This document shows, piece by piece, positions 45,887 through 55,305 of a stretch of DNA of 64,000 nt (positions within the stretch are counted from its first letter, which is position 1; each line of letters begins with the position of its first letter). The translations under genes were made by a program, and so were the position numbers. A model generated the notes under the pieces. That model made no database searches and was not told where the DNA came from. It worked only from the letters and a program-made list of their open reading frames with translations. Source of the stretch: Spirochaetaceae bacterium (GTDB lineage: Bacteria > Spirochaetota > Spirochaetia > Treponematales > Treponemataceae); the NCBI GenBank assembly GCA_017936665.1, contig JAGBFB010000029.1:124001-188000 (forward strand), read 5' to 3'.

Positions 45887-46884
45887 TTTGAACCTACTAT
45901 TTTTACAAAAGAGCCTTCAGTTACAGAACCTGCTGTAATAACTTGCATTCCTTTTTCTAAACCAGAAGTAACAGCAATATCTGAATCGTTTGAAATTCCT
46001 GTGGTAATCTCAACTCGTTTTGCTTGGTTATTTTCATCAACAATAAAAACTGTAGATTTATTGTTAAAGTTTTTTATTGCTTTTTTAGGAATTACAAAAG
46101 TATTTTTTTCTTCTTGAATAACTAAATCAACTGTGGCAAACATTCCAGGTTTAAAAATTTTATTGTATTTATCAAATTTTAATTCAACTAAAATTGTTCT
46201 GTTGGTTTTATTTACAACAGGGCTAATTTTAAAAGTTGTTGCTTCAAATTTTTCTGGATTTGATGAAATTGAAACATAGGCTGGAAGGTTTGGCTTTAAA
46301 AAAGCTGAATATTTTTCTGCAACATGGGTTGTAATTTTTAAATCAGTTAAAGAACCGATAGTTGCAATTGTTGTGGAATTATTTACTGTATCTCCGATGT
46401 TTTTAGGTAAATCAATTATTGTTCCTGAGATTGTTGCAATTACTGGATTTGCTGCGTAGGCAGAACCTGGTTTTGATGGGTCTATATAAGCGATAATTTC
46501 GCCTTTAGAAACATTCTCTCCAATATTTTTTAGAATACGAGTAATTTTTCCTGAAGTATCTGGATAAATATTTATTTCGGAAGTAGAAGAAATATCTCCT
46601 GTAACTTTTATTGTACTCTGGATTGTTTCTCTTTCCATTTTTTTTACAGAAACTGAAATTGAATTTGCCTGAATTTTTGCATTTTCAGAAGAAATCTGGG
46701 CGGAATTACCTTGAGGTGGCAATCCTTGTGCTTGTGGAGGCATAGCTCCTTGTCCTGTACCACGTTGTGCCATTGCAAGAGTTTTTTTGTTTGTTGACTG
46801 AATAGTTAAGAATGACAATCCTAAAAAAACTGCTATCAAAATAACAATGATTACTTTGATGACTGTATCAAATTTACTTTTCAT
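45883..46884 (-). CDS. Periplasmic adaptor of the RND pump
   Basis: A 333-residue membrane fusion protein. One N-terminal helix (VIIVILIAVFLGLSFLTI) is followed by a Gln/Pro/Gly-rich linker, a barrel-sandwich (lipoyl-like) half ITRILKNIGENVSKGEIIAY, its second half GTIIDLPKNIGDTVNNS, and a beta-barrel region with FKPGMFATVDLVI. The helical hairpin between the lipoyl halves is very short. Adaptors join the RND subunit to the outer-membrane channel. Its start shares one base with the TolC-like gene's stop and its end overlaps the pump gene as ATGA. Confidence 0.93.
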   Translation of the reverse strand: MKSKFDTVIKVIIVILIAVFLGLSFLTIQSTNKKTLAMAQRGTGQGAMPPQAQGLPPQGNSAQISSENAKIQANSISVSVKKMERETIQSTIKVTGDISSTSEINIYPDTSGKITRILKNIGENVSKGEIIAYIDPSKPGSAYAANPVIATISGTIIDLPKNIGDTVNNSTTIATIGSLTDLKITTHVAEKYSAFLKPNLPAYVSISSNPEKFEATTFKISPVVNKTNRTILVELKFDKYNKIFKPGMFATVDLVIQEEKNTFVIPKKAIKNFNNKSTVFIVDENNQAKRVEITTGISNDSDIAVTSGLEKGMQVITAGSVTEGSFVKIVGSK

Positions 46885-48221
46885 TATTTTTTCTCCTGAT
46901 TTCCGAAAGTTTTATAAAATTCTTCGATAGGCATATTTATTGCGTATGCTGTATCGTAAGCTGCTGATAAATATTTTATTTGGCTTTGCAAGTGGGATAG
47001 TTGTGCATTTACCATTTGTTGACGAGTTGTTTCTAAATCTGTTTGTGAAACCAAACCTGCTCTGTAACCATCTTGGGCCAATTCGTAGGAACGAGATGCA
47101 ATAGAAACATTCAATTTTGAAACATCAATAATGTTCCATAATCGATTTAATTCTAGTACCTTATTTTCTATATCATTTTTAGCTGTTTTTTTTGTTTCAG
47201 CCGATGTAATTTCTGCCTTCGTTATGGCATTTTGATTAGATTTTTCTTTTAGATTATCCTGTGAAACTGGAATCCAAGATGAAATTGGAATTGAAATTCC
47301 AACAGAAAAATTTCCATTTATTGAAATAGGATTTATTCCTTCTTGTTGAACTTCGCTGTTATATAGAGGATTTTGTCCTAAAGATAGATTTTCGCTTAAA
47401 TTTAAGGAAGGTAACTTACTTCCTGCTTTTTGAATTTTACTTGCTAATTCCTGTTGCTTTATTGATAATTCACTTAAAATAACATCATGGCGTTTTTCCA
47501 AATAATTAGTTATCAATTCTTCAGTAGATGGGAGATTTACTTTTTCAAGTTGTAATTCGCCTTTTAATGTAAGATTTGAAGTATCTTCAATTCCAAGTTT
47601 TAAACCAAAGTTTGCAAGATTATTTTGATAGGAAGTTTGGGCTTGTTGAATTTGTGGTTCGATAGAAAGATAAGAATATTGTGATTTTAACATATCTAAT
47701 TCTGAAGCAAGCCCGTTATTGTAATTTCTTAAAGTTTGTTCATAGACATTTTTTGCAAGTTTTTGGCTTTCTTTCAAAATTTGAATATTTTGTTGTTCTG
47801 CAATTAGAGAATAAAATTTTGTAGAAACTTCTGAAATTGTCTGACTTTCTAATTTTTCGTAATTAGTTTGTTCTATAAGATAATTTAATTTTGCTTGTTG
47901 AATTGTAGCAGGTAATCCAAAGGAAAAAGATAAAGATGCTCCAGCTCCAGCTTTCCAATTCCAGTTTGATGATTGTGCAAAATCGTGTCCATTTGATACA
48001 CTGGCATTGGCAGATAAATTTGGTAAAAATTTATTCCATCGGTTTTCGCTTGTGCGTTTTGCATCTTCTAAATTAAGCTTTTGCTTTTTTAATTCAGGAT
48101 TATTTGCTTTTACTAATTCTATTGCATCTTCAATTGTGATTTCAGTTTTTTGTTCTTGAGAAAAAATTGAAAATATAGCAAATTCAAAAAGAAATAAAAA
48201 AAGAAGTGATTTTTTTATCAT
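46884..48221 (-). CDS. TolC-like outer-membrane efflux channel
   Basis: A 445-residue protein with a signal peptide ending near SIFSQE. The start ITIEDAIELVKANNPELKKQ and the repeat-like second half (LTNYL-type beta strands and long helices such as AKNVYEQTLRNYNNGLASEL and YELAQDGYRAGLVSQTDLE) are the hallmarks of the outer membrane efflux protein family. A trimer would span the outer membrane and a coiled-coil tunnel in the periplasm. It is the first gene of the RND operon. Its promoter lies in the 199-bp gap facing the two-component system. Confidence 0.93.
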   Translation of the reverse strand: MIKKSLLFLFLFEFAIFSIFSQEQKTEITIEDAIELVKANNPELKKQKLNLEDAKRTSENRWNKFLPNLSANASVSNGHDFAQSSNWNWKAGAGASLSFSFGLPATIQQAKLNYLIEQTNYEKLESQTISEVSTKFYSLIAEQQNIQILKESQKLAKNVYEQTLRNYNNGLASELDMLKSQYSYLSIEPQIQQAQTSYQNNLANFGLKLGIEDTSNLTLKGELQLEKVNLPSTEELITNYLEKRHDVILSELSIKQQELASKIQKAGSKLPSLNLSENLSLGQNPLYNSEVQQEGINPISINGNFSVGISIPISSWIPVSQDNLKEKSNQNAITKAEITSAETKKTAKNDIENKVLELNRLWNIIDVSKLNVSIASRSYELAQDGYRAGLVSQTDLETTRQQMVNAQLSHLQSQIKYLSAAYDTAYAINMPIEEFYKTFGNQEKK

Positions 48222-48280
48222 TTAAGATTTCCTTAACTGTAAAATGATTATGTTTTATATAATATTAACAATTTATTATT

Positions 48281-48375
48281 TTTTTTGTTACTAAACCTAT
48301 TTTAATCTATATAAAAAACAAAAATTACTCTATAAATATAGTATAAATTAAAACTAATTTTTTGTTATAAACTAT
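48281..48375. promoter_or_regulatory. Two near-identical direct sites in the efflux/two-component divergent region
   Basis: TTTTTTGTTACTAAACCTAT (48281-48300) and TTTTTTGTTATAAACTAT (48358-48375) differ mainly by a two-base gap. Placed between an OmpR-type regulator and its neighbouring efflux operon, they are candidate regulator-binding sites. Confidence 0.4.
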
Positions 48376-48420
48376 TTATTATTGTTTACAAGTTTTGTTA
48401 TGTGTGGGATTATGTAAATA

Positions 48421-49122
48421 ATGAACGTTAAGGTTTTAATCATTGAAGATGTAAAAGAAATGTCCGACCTTGTTGCTATGTATCTTGGTAAAGAAGGTAT
48501 GACGGTTTTTCAAGTAGAAAGTGGCGAACAGGCTTTTGAACTTCTAAAAGAAGTTAGTCCTGATATTTTAATTTTAGATTTGAATCTTCCTGGAATGGAC
48601 GGATTTGAATTTTTACATCAGTTTAGAAAAACAAACAATACTCCTGTAATAATTGTTTCTGCTAGAGATGCAGATGAAGATATTATTACTGGCTTAGGTT
48701 ACGGGGCAGATGAATTTGTAACAAAGCCATTTTCACCAAGAGTTTTAACTGCAAGAGTTAGAGCCTTGATTCGTAGGGTGAATGAATCATCTGAAAAAGA
48801 TAATAGCGAAGAAATTCTAAAATTTGAAAATTACACTCTAAATTGTGATAGTTGCATTTTGAAAAAAACTAATCAAGATGGAAGTATAGAAAGAATTCCT
48901 CTTTCTGTAAAAGAATTTAATGTTTTAGAATATTTGATAAAAAATCCCAAAAAGCCTTTAACTCCAGAAGTTATTTATAAAGAAGTTTGGGGAAATGCCT
49001 ACGGAGATTTATCTGCTGTTGCTGTTTACATTCAGCGATTGCGAAAAAAATTAGAAAAAGAACCTGCAAATCCAACTTTAATAGAAACTGTTTTTGGAAT
49101 GGGATATCGATTTAACGGATAA
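48421..49122 (+). CDS. OmpR-family response regulator
   Basis: A 233-residue response regulator. The receiver domain has the acidic pair in IIEDVKEM, phospho-Asp in LILDLNLPGMDG, and VTKPFSPRVL; the C-terminal winged helix ends with YIQRLRKKLEKEP and FGMGYRF, the OmpR/PhoB DNA-binding signature. It is three bases before its kinase and transcribed away from the RND efflux operon, so control of that operon, and perhaps of itself, is the simplest reading. A GGGA eleven bases upstream of ATG 48421 is a poor ribosome binding site. Confidence 0.96.
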   Translation: MNVKVLIIEDVKEMSDLVAMYLGKEGMTVFQVESGEQAFELLKEVSPDILILDLNLPGMDGFEFLHQFRKTNNTPVIIVSARDADEDIITGLGYGADEFVTKPFSPRVLTARVRALIRRVNESSEKDNSEEILKFENYTLNCDSCILKKTNQDGSIERIPLSVKEFNVLEYLIKNPKKPLTPEVIYKEVWGNAYGDLSAVAVYIQRLRKKLEKEPANPTLIETVFGMGYRFNG

Positions 49123-49125
49123 AAT

Positions 49126-50463
49126 ATGAAAATAAAATCTCAATTTCATCTTTTACTTGCTGGAATTATTATAATTCCACTAATTTTGGTGATTAGCATA
49201 TTATCTCAACATTATGCAAACAGTTCTGAACGTTTAATTCTGCCAGGCTATGATGAACTTGTAAGAAATTTAGATAAAGAACTTCATCTTGATGCAAAAT
49301 CTTGGCAGTTTATTCAAGAAAAATTAAGTCGTCGTTCTGCTGATTTAGAATATCTTATTTTTGATAATAATAAAAACTTAGTTTTAACAAACATTCAAAA
49401 TTTTTCAAATCAGGATATTTTTGAATTTATTTATTCAACAGGGAAAAATTATTTTTATCAAATTGACACTGTTTATATCAATGAAAAAGATTCTTTTTTT
49501 GTAATTACTCGACTTCCAAAAGCAAGAAGATTGTCTTTTGATAAGTTCAAAAATCCTTTTTTTATTTTAGCAATAATTTTAATTACTTTGTTGATTTTCT
49601 GTTCTATAATGGTTTTCTTAATTACAAGGTCAATTACAAAATCGGTTACACTGCTTGACGACTGTACAAAAAGAATGGCTTCTGGTGATTTAGATGTAGA
49701 AATTGAGGCAAAGGGAAGTAACGAAATTGTTTCTTTAACAGATTCTCTAAATAAAATGCGTCTTGCTTTACGTGAAGAAGAAATTAGGCGAAGTAGATTT
49801 ATTATGGGGCTAAGTCATGATTTAAGAACTCCTATTGCTTTGATAAAAGGATATGCAGAAGCAATTTCTGATGGAATGGTTGACGATTCAACGATGCGAG
49901 AAAAATCCGTAGAAATAATTATTAACAAAGCAGATCAGCTAAATGAACGAATTGATGAATTAATAGATTTTGTTAAGTTAAACACAAATGAATGGCGACA
50001 AAGTTTGCAACAAAAAAATTTGAAGAAAGTTCTAAATGAATTTTGTAAACGTTTACCTATGGACGCACAGTTGTTAAATAGAACTGTTGAAATAGATATA
50101 AATTTACCAGATGATTTTACAGTCCACATGGATGAAAGTCTTTTTTTACGTACCTTAGAAAATCTTACAAACAATGCTTTTAGATACACAAACGATAATG
50201 GATGTGTAAAAATAAAATCCTTTATTGATGAAAAAACTAAATTTGCTGTTATCATCATAAAAGATGATGGACAAGGAATAAATAAAAAAGACCTTCCTTT
50301 TATTTTTGATACACTTTACAGAGGAACAAATTCCAGAAGGGAAGATGGAAAAGGGTTAGGACTTTCTATTGTGAAAACAGTTGTAGATTCACATGGATGG
50401 AAATTAGATGTAAATACTCAAGTTGGAAAAGGTAGTGAGTTTGTGCTTCAACTAGGAATGTAG
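49126..50463 (+). CDS. Membrane sensor histidine kinase, partner of the OmpR-type regulator
   Basis: A 445-residue kinase with membrane helices at about residues 9-28 and 146-170, a periplasmic sensor of about 115 residues between them, a HAMP domain (ITRSITKSVTLLDDCTKRMA), a HisKA helix with GLSHDLRTPIALIKG and an ATPase domain with DDGQGINKKDLPFIFDTLYR and GKGLGLSIVK. The sensor has no recognised ligand motif. It is cotranscribed with the regulator and probably senses envelope stress or efflux substrates. Its last 16 bases overlap the end of the convergent gene. Confidence 0.95.
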   Translation: MKIKSQFHLLLAGIIIIPLILVISILSQHYANSSERLILPGYDELVRNLDKELHLDAKSWQFIQEKLSRRSADLEYLIFDNNKNLVLTNIQNFSNQDIFEFIYSTGKNYFYQIDTVYINEKDSFFVITRLPKARRLSFDKFKNPFFILAIILITLLIFCSIMVFLITRSITKSVTLLDDCTKRMASGDLDVEIEAKGSNEIVSLTDSLNKMRLALREEEIRRSRFIMGLSHDLRTPIALIKGYAEAISDGMVDDSTMREKSVEIIINKADQLNERIDELIDFVKLNTNEWRQSLQQKNLKKVLNEFCKRLPMDAQLLNRTVEIDINLPDDFTVHMDESLFLRTLENLTNNAFRYTNDNGCVKIKSFIDEKTKFAVIIIKDDGQGINKKDLPFIFDTLYRGTNSRREDGKGLGLSIVKTVVDSHGWKLDVNTQVGKGSEFVLQLGM

Positions 50464-51344
50464 TTTACAATCCAGTTTTTTACAGGTTCGGTCCAATCCT
50501 TATCGCCTTTTTCTTGTAACAAATTTTCGTACATATTTTTGATGTGATTGTGAATGTTAATTTTATCTTCAGGTTGAATATCAGTACAATCTTTGAATAA
50601 ATCATTTATAAAAATTCTTGCATCTTCAGCCTTAAAATATTCAGGAATAAGATTTGTCATCATAAAAAGGGCAGCTGGAATACAGTTTACACTATGTTGT
50701 TTTACGTATAAAACTGTTTCTGCAATATCTAAAGCACCTCGATAAAGTTCAGCATTGTAAAAATCTTGTTCTTTATTATCCATCTCAAGTTCTTTAAAAG
50801 TTTGTCTAAAAAAAGTATATGCTAGAACAACAATGGCAATGTGCAAACTTGGAACACATAAATAATGTGGGTCTACAGTTCTAATTGTATTAAAATGTCT
50901 TTGTACAGATTTGTCTACTTTACACATAGGTCTATCAGTTGTAGACATTCTAAAACTATAAATTCTTGCAGCTTCTTGATAACTTTTGTCAATTATTGCA
51001 AAAAATTTTGCACAGTAAGGAACTGCTTTTTTTGTTCCAAATTTATTGATAATAAAAACCATAGGTCTTACCCAAAAGTGAATAAAATCTAGGTAAATAG
51101 GAACTTTTAATGGATTAAATGGAACTTTTTTATCCAAAGCATTATCTACAGGCAAAACTGGAATTTTTCTAAGCCCTAATTTTACTGAAAATTGTAGCCA
51201 AAAGAACTTTGTAACAACTGTATATAAATATCCACAAAGAGATTTTAGAGAACTCCATCTAAAAGGCAAAACTAAAAAAGCCTTTGCAACACTTAGTTCT
51301 TTTATAGGTTTAAAATTTTCATCTGTAATTTCTTTTTTTTTCAT
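50448..51344 (-). CDS. Putative membrane protein with a PAP2-like PSLH motif
   Basis: A 298-residue protein I do not recognise with certainty. It has several moderately hydrophobic stretches rather than clean helices. TTDRPMCK, CVPSLHIAIVVLAY and KQHSVNCIPAA come in the order of the RP, PSxH and H-x-D motifs of PAP2/inositol-phosphoceramide-synthase-like phosphatases, but the final Asp seems to be Cys and the first motif is loose. I chose ATG 51344 rather than TTG 51356. It follows the cheW gene closely and may be cotranscribed. The HK gene converges with a 16-bp overlap. Confidence 0.6.
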   Translation of the reverse strand: MKKKEITDENFKPIKELSVAKAFLVLPFRWSSLKSLCGYLYTVVTKFFWLQFSVKLGLRKIPVLPVDNALDKKVPFNPLKVPIYLDFIHFWVRPMVFIINKFGTKKAVPYCAKFFAIIDKSYQEAARIYSFRMSTTDRPMCKVDKSVQRHFNTIRTVDPHYLCVPSLHIAIVVLAYTFFRQTFKELEMDNKEQDFYNAELYRGALDIAETVLYVKQHSVNCIPAALFMMTNLIPEYFKAEDARIFINDLFKDCTDIQPEDKINIHNHIKNMYENLLQEKGDKDWTEPVKNWIVNYIPS

Positions 51345-51357
51345 TAAAATATCCAAA

Positions 51358-51837
51358 TTAATTTTTCTTTTCTTCTATTTCTTTTTCTATAGAATCATAT
51401 ATGTGTTTAATGTCTAAAACTAAAACAAAGTTATCACCATTACTTCCAACGGCTTTTATAAATTCTTTTCTTTCTGAAAGTGTGCCATAAGTATTTACAT
51501 TTGATGGAACGTTTTTTAGTTGAACAACACCTTCCACATCATCAGCAATTATACCGAAACTGATATTTTCTTTTGTTTCAGTTTGTAAATCAGTAACGAT
51601 TATTCTTGTTTTTTCTAAATTTTTTGATGGACGGAATCCAAAAAGTAGTCTAAAATCTATTATGGTGATGATGCTTCCTCTGATGTTCATAACTCCCGAC
51701 ATATAAGACAACGATTTTGGAACTTTTGTGCAAGGCTCATAGTTTAATACTTCTTTCACATCAGTTACAGGAATTGCAAAAGTTCCTTCTTCAAGTCTAA
51801 ATGTAAAATACAATGCATCTGGATTAATTTTTTCCAT
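51358..51837 (-). CDS. cheW: CheW-like chemotaxis scaffold protein (first copy)
   Basis: A 159-residue single CheW domain. FRLEEGTFAIPVTDVKEVLN, the SYMSGVMNIRGSIITIIDFR stretch with the conserved NxRG, and LVLDIKHIYD near the end identify it. CheW links chemoreceptors to CheA. This copy differs a good deal from the one at 58906. It is divergent from the STAS-cheA operon and cotranscribed with the PAP2-like gene. It may serve a different receptor set or an alternative array. Confidence 0.93.
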   Translation of the reverse strand: MEKINPDALYFTFRLEEGTFAIPVTDVKEVLNYEPCTKVPKSLSYMSGVMNIRGSIITIIDFRLLFGFRPSKNLEKTRIIVTDLQTETKENISFGIIADDVEGVVQLKNVPSNVNTYGTLSERKEFIKAVGSNGDNFVLVLDIKHIYDSIEKEIEEKKN

Positions 51838-51940
51838 GATAAACCTCTCTAAAAGTAGTGAGTTTTTTATGTAAATATTATATAATATTATACCGAAAGT
51901 TTAAAGGATATAAATATTTTTTTGGGGGAGTTTATAAAAA

Positions 51941-52285
51941 ATGCCTAGGGCAAAAATTAAAGAAATTGCTTTTGAAGGTGATGTTTACATCGATAGAGTT
52001 TCATCATTAAGAGATGAGCTTTTAAAAGCCTTTGATAAGTACGATGAGATTCGTTTAGATATTGAAAAAGTAACAGATTTTGATGTTGCAGGTTTTCAGT
52101 TGATTTATGCTTCTCATAAAGAGGCTTTGTTACGACAGAAAAAGTTTGAAGTTGTAGGATCTATATATCCCCCTTTAGAGAGAGAATTAAGACGGCATGG
52201 TCTTTCTGTAGAAACTTTTAAAACTGGAATTGCATTTAATAATCACATGGTAAAAATTACAAATTTTTCAGATGATGAGGATTAA
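51941..52285 (+). CDS. Small STAS-domain protein at the head of the chemotaxis operon
   Basis: A 114-residue protein with the STAS (anti-sigma-antagonist-like) fold pattern: FEGDVYIDRVSSLRDELLKA, EIRLDIEKVTDFDVAGFQLI with the helix after the strand, and FEVVGSIYPPLERELRRHG. The usual phosphorylated Ser appears to be Asp/Val (DFDVAG), so regulation by kinase is doubtful. STAS proteins are commonly found ahead of cheA in multi-gene chemotaxis loci. It starts after GGGGGAG, and its stop is one base from the cheA start. Confidence 0.82.
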   Translation: MPRAKIKEIAFEGDVYIDRVSSLRDELLKAFDKYDEIRLDIEKVTDFDVAGFQLIYASHKEALLRQKKFEVVGSIYPPLERELRRHGLSVETFKTGIAFNNHMVKITNFSDDED

Positions 52286-52286
52286 G

Positions 52287-54425
52287 ATGCTAGATAAAAT
52301 AAATTCTGTTTTTTTTGAAGAAGCTGCTGAACTTTTAGAACAATTAGAGGGACATTTGTTATCCCTTGATGAAAATCCAAACGATAAAGATATAATTGCT
52401 GCTGTTTTTAGAGCTATGCATACTATAAAAGGTTCTTCTGGTATGTTTGGCTTTGATGAAATTTCTAAGTTTACCCATGAAGTTGAAAACACTTTTGATA
52501 TGGTAAGAAATGGAGACGCTCCTGTAACAAAGGAACTTATAAGTCTTACATTAAAAGCTAGAGATCATATAAAACTTTTATTAGATTCCAAAACTCAAGG
52601 TGAATATAATTCTCAATCACAAACTTTAATTCAAGAATTTAAAAATTTTATGGCTCAATATTCAGAAGGAAATACTGCTCCTTCTAATACAAAAAATGTA
52701 GATTTTGTTATAATGAACGATGATATCCCTGAACTTGAAAGTGTTTCTGATGATGTAGAAGCCGAAGAAGTTTTGCTTTCTTATAAAATTACATTTGCTC
52801 CAAGTAGAGATATTCTTAAAAATGGAACCCGTCCAAAAATGTTAGTAAGAGAATTAGCAGATTTAGGTGATGCTTCAATTCTGATGTTTTTAGATGATAT
52901 TCCTCCTCTTAGCCAACTTGATACAGAACTTTGTTATGTTTCTTGGACTGTATTTTTAACAACAAAGGCAACAAAAAATGATATTCAAGATGTTTTTATT
53001 TTTGTAAATGATGATTCAAAAATAGATATACGGTCTTTTGAAATTGATAGAGACTTTTCACCAAAAATTGGTGAAATTCTTATTCATAATAAAATTATCA
53101 CAAAGCAAAATCTTGATGAAGTTATTTCAAAACGAATAAAAGTTGAACAAATGCTTGTTGAAGAAAATCTTGTAACTCCAGAACAGTTGCAAGTTGCAAT
53201 TTTAGAACAAGAACATTACAAAAATATTGTAAAAAAACAAAATGAATCAACTGCCTCTCAGGCTTCGCAAAGTATTAGGGTTAGCTCTGATAAATTAGAT
53301 ATGTTGATTGATATTGTTGGAGAATTAGTTACATTTACAGCAAGATTAAATCAAATTTCTCAAGATTACGGAATATCTTCATTACTTTCTCTTTCTGAAC
53401 AAGGTGAAAAACTTATTTTAAATTTGCGTGATACTGCAATGGATATGAGAATGTTGCCAATCGGAACCATTTTTTCAAGGTTTAGACGTTTGGTAAGAGA
53501 TTTATCTTCTGAATTAGGTAAGGATATTGAATTAGAAACAGAAGGTGCAGAAACTGAACTTGATAAAACTGTTATCGAGAAATTAAACGATCCATTGGTT
53601 CATCTTATCAGGAATTCTATTGACCATGGAATTGAAATGCCTGAAGTTCGTAAACAAAAAGGTAAAAATCCTGTAGGAACTGTAAAATTAATTGCAAAGC
53701 ATGCAGGTGCTTTTGTTTTGATTACAATTCAAGACGATGGAGCTGGTCTTAATACTAACAAAATTCATCAAAAGGCACTTGAAAAAGGAATTATCGGACC
53801 AAATGCAGAGTTGTCTACACAGGAAATAAACGAACTTATTTTTGCTCCTGGTTTTTCTACTGCTGATAAGGTTTCTTCAATTTCTGGTCGTGGTGTCGGA
53901 ATGGATGTTGTAAAAAAGGACATCACTGCTTTAAACGGAACTGTTTCTGTTGAATCTAAAGAAGACGAAGGCTCTAGTTTTATTTTGAAACTTCCGTTAA
54001 CTTTAGCAATAATTGAAGGTATGCTTGTTCAAATTGGAAATGAAAAATTCATCATTCCATTGAGCAATATAGAAGAATGTTTAATTTTTAACCCACCTAC
54101 AGAAGATGATGGTTCTATGTGTTCTTATATTGATTCAAGGGGAACATATCTTCCTTATGTGAACTTAAGAACCTATTTTGAAATTGAAGGTAATGTTCCA
54201 AAAAATAGACAAGTTGTGGTGGTTAATGATTCTGATTCTAGAATTGGACTTGTTGTTGATTCTGTTATCGGAAATCATCAAACTGTAATTAAACCTTTAG
54301 GAAAATTATATTCACACATAGATGGACTTTCTGGTGCTACAATTCTAGGAGACGGTTCTGTAGCATTAATTTTGGATGTCTTCAAATTAGTATCCTTATT
54401 AAAGAGAGATGAGTCAATATTATGA
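52287..54425 (+). CDS. cheA: Chemotaxis histidine kinase CheA
   Basis: A 712-residue CheA. The P1 Hpt domain has H45 in MHTIKGSSGMFGF. A variable region follows, and around residues 250-310 lies a helical pair, IGEILIHNKIITKQNLDEVI and MLVEENLVTPEQLQVAILEQ, like the N-terminal helices of GspE-type ATPases. Then come the dimerisation domain, the ATPase (LVHLIRNSIDHGIEMPEVRK, SGRGVGMDVVKKDI) and the CheW-like P5 domain. I chose ATG 52287, seven bases after GAGG. It leads cheR by a 4-bp ATGA overlap. It phosphorylates CheY and CheB. Confidence 0.97.
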   Translation: MLDKINSVFFEEAAELLEQLEGHLLSLDENPNDKDIIAAVFRAMHTIKGSSGMFGFDEISKFTHEVENTFDMVRNGDAPVTKELISLTLKARDHIKLLLDSKTQGEYNSQSQTLIQEFKNFMAQYSEGNTAPSNTKNVDFVIMNDDIPELESVSDDVEAEEVLLSYKITFAPSRDILKNGTRPKMLVRELADLGDASILMFLDDIPPLSQLDTELCYVSWTVFLTTKATKNDIQDVFIFVNDDSKIDIRSFEIDRDFSPKIGEILIHNKIITKQNLDEVISKRIKVEQMLVEENLVTPEQLQVAILEQEHYKNIVKKQNESTASQASQSIRVSSDKLDMLIDIVGELVTFTARLNQISQDYGISSLLSLSEQGEKLILNLRDTAMDMRMLPIGTIFSRFRRLVRDLSSELGKDIELETEGAETELDKTVIEKLNDPLVHLIRNSIDHGIEMPEVRKQKGKNPVGTVKLIAKHAGAFVLITIQDDGAGLNTNKIHQKALEKGIIGPNAELSTQEINELIFAPGFSTADKVSSISGRGVGMDVVKKDITALNGTVSVESKEDEGSSFILKLPLTLAIIEGMLVQIGNEKFIIPLSNIEECLIFNPPTEDDGSMCSYIDSRGTYLPYVNLRTYFEIEGNVPKNRQVVVVNDSDSRIGLVVDSVIGNHQTVIKPLGKLYSHIDGLSGATILGDGSVALILDVFKLVSLLKRDESIL

Positions 54426-55279
54426 GAGAATCAACAAGTTCAGGATTAAAAATCCTAGAAGATAGAGAATTTAGAAAGATTGCAGCTTTTGTAGAAAATA
54501 AAGTTGGAATTAAGATGCCAGAGTCTAAAAAACTTATGATGCAATCTCGTTTGCAATCAAGATTAAAAGCTTTAGGAATTCCAACCTTTCCTGCCTATGT
54601 AGAATATGTTTTTTCTTCTGAGCAAGCAGGAAATGAGGAGGCAATTCTTTTAATTGATGCAATTACAACAAATTTAACTCATTTTTACAGAGAGCCAAAC
54701 CATTTTAATTATATGACGACGGAAGCAATTCCAGCGTTGTTAAAAACTGGAATTACCCGATTGAATATTTGGTCTGCAGGTTGTTCTTCAGGAGAAGAGC
54801 CTTATACTTTAGCAATGGTTACAGAAGAATACAAAAAAGCAAATCCTGATGCTTGGTTTGATTATTCAGTTTTAGCAACTGATGTTTCTACAAAGGTTTT
54901 ACAAAAAGCACGGAATGCAATTTATCCTATGGATTCTGTAAAAAGCATTCCTCTAGACATAAAGAAAAAATATTTCTTGAAAGGTAAAAATCGAGAAAAA
55001 CCAGAAGTGCGAATAAAACCTGAAATTAGACAAAAGATTCAGTTTCAGCGTTTAAATTTTATGGATGATGATTTTGGTTTAGCAAATGTGATGAACATAA
55101 TTTTCTGTAGAAATGTACTCATTTATTTTGATAAACCAACTCAGGAAGCTGTTATTAGGAAGTTTATGAAATATTTGACAAAAGGTGGATATTTATTCCT
55201 TGGTCATTCAGAAACTATTTTTAATATGGATTTGCCTTTAAAAACGGTAGCTCCAACTGTATTTCAAAAGATATATTAA
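54422..55279 (+). CDS. cheR: Chemoreceptor methyltransferase CheR
   Basis: A 285-residue CheR. The N-terminal helical domain (VENKVGIKMPESKKLMMQSR and RLQSRLKALGI) is followed by the SAM-binding domain with TTNLTHFYREPNHF, NIWSAGCSSGEEPYTLAMV and IFCRNVLIYFDKPTQ. It methylates glutamates on chemoreceptors for adaptation. There is no tail extension. It overlaps cheA as ATGA and is followed by cheB after 26 bp. Confidence 0.97.
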   Translation: MRESTSSGLKILEDREFRKIAAFVENKVGIKMPESKKLMMQSRLQSRLKALGIPTFPAYVEYVFSSEQAGNEEAILLIDAITTNLTHFYREPNHFNYMTTEAIPALLKTGITRLNIWSAGCSSGEEPYTLAMVTEEYKKANPDAWFDYSVLATDVSTKVLQKARNAIYPMDSVKSIPLDIKKKYFLKGKNREKPEVRIKPEIRQKIQFQRLNFMDDDFGLANVMNIIFCRNVLIYFDKPTQEAVIRKFMKYLTKGGYLFLGHSETIFNMDLPLKTVAPTVFQKIY

Positions 55280-55305
55280 TAAATTTTTTATAGGAGAGAT
55301 GTTAC

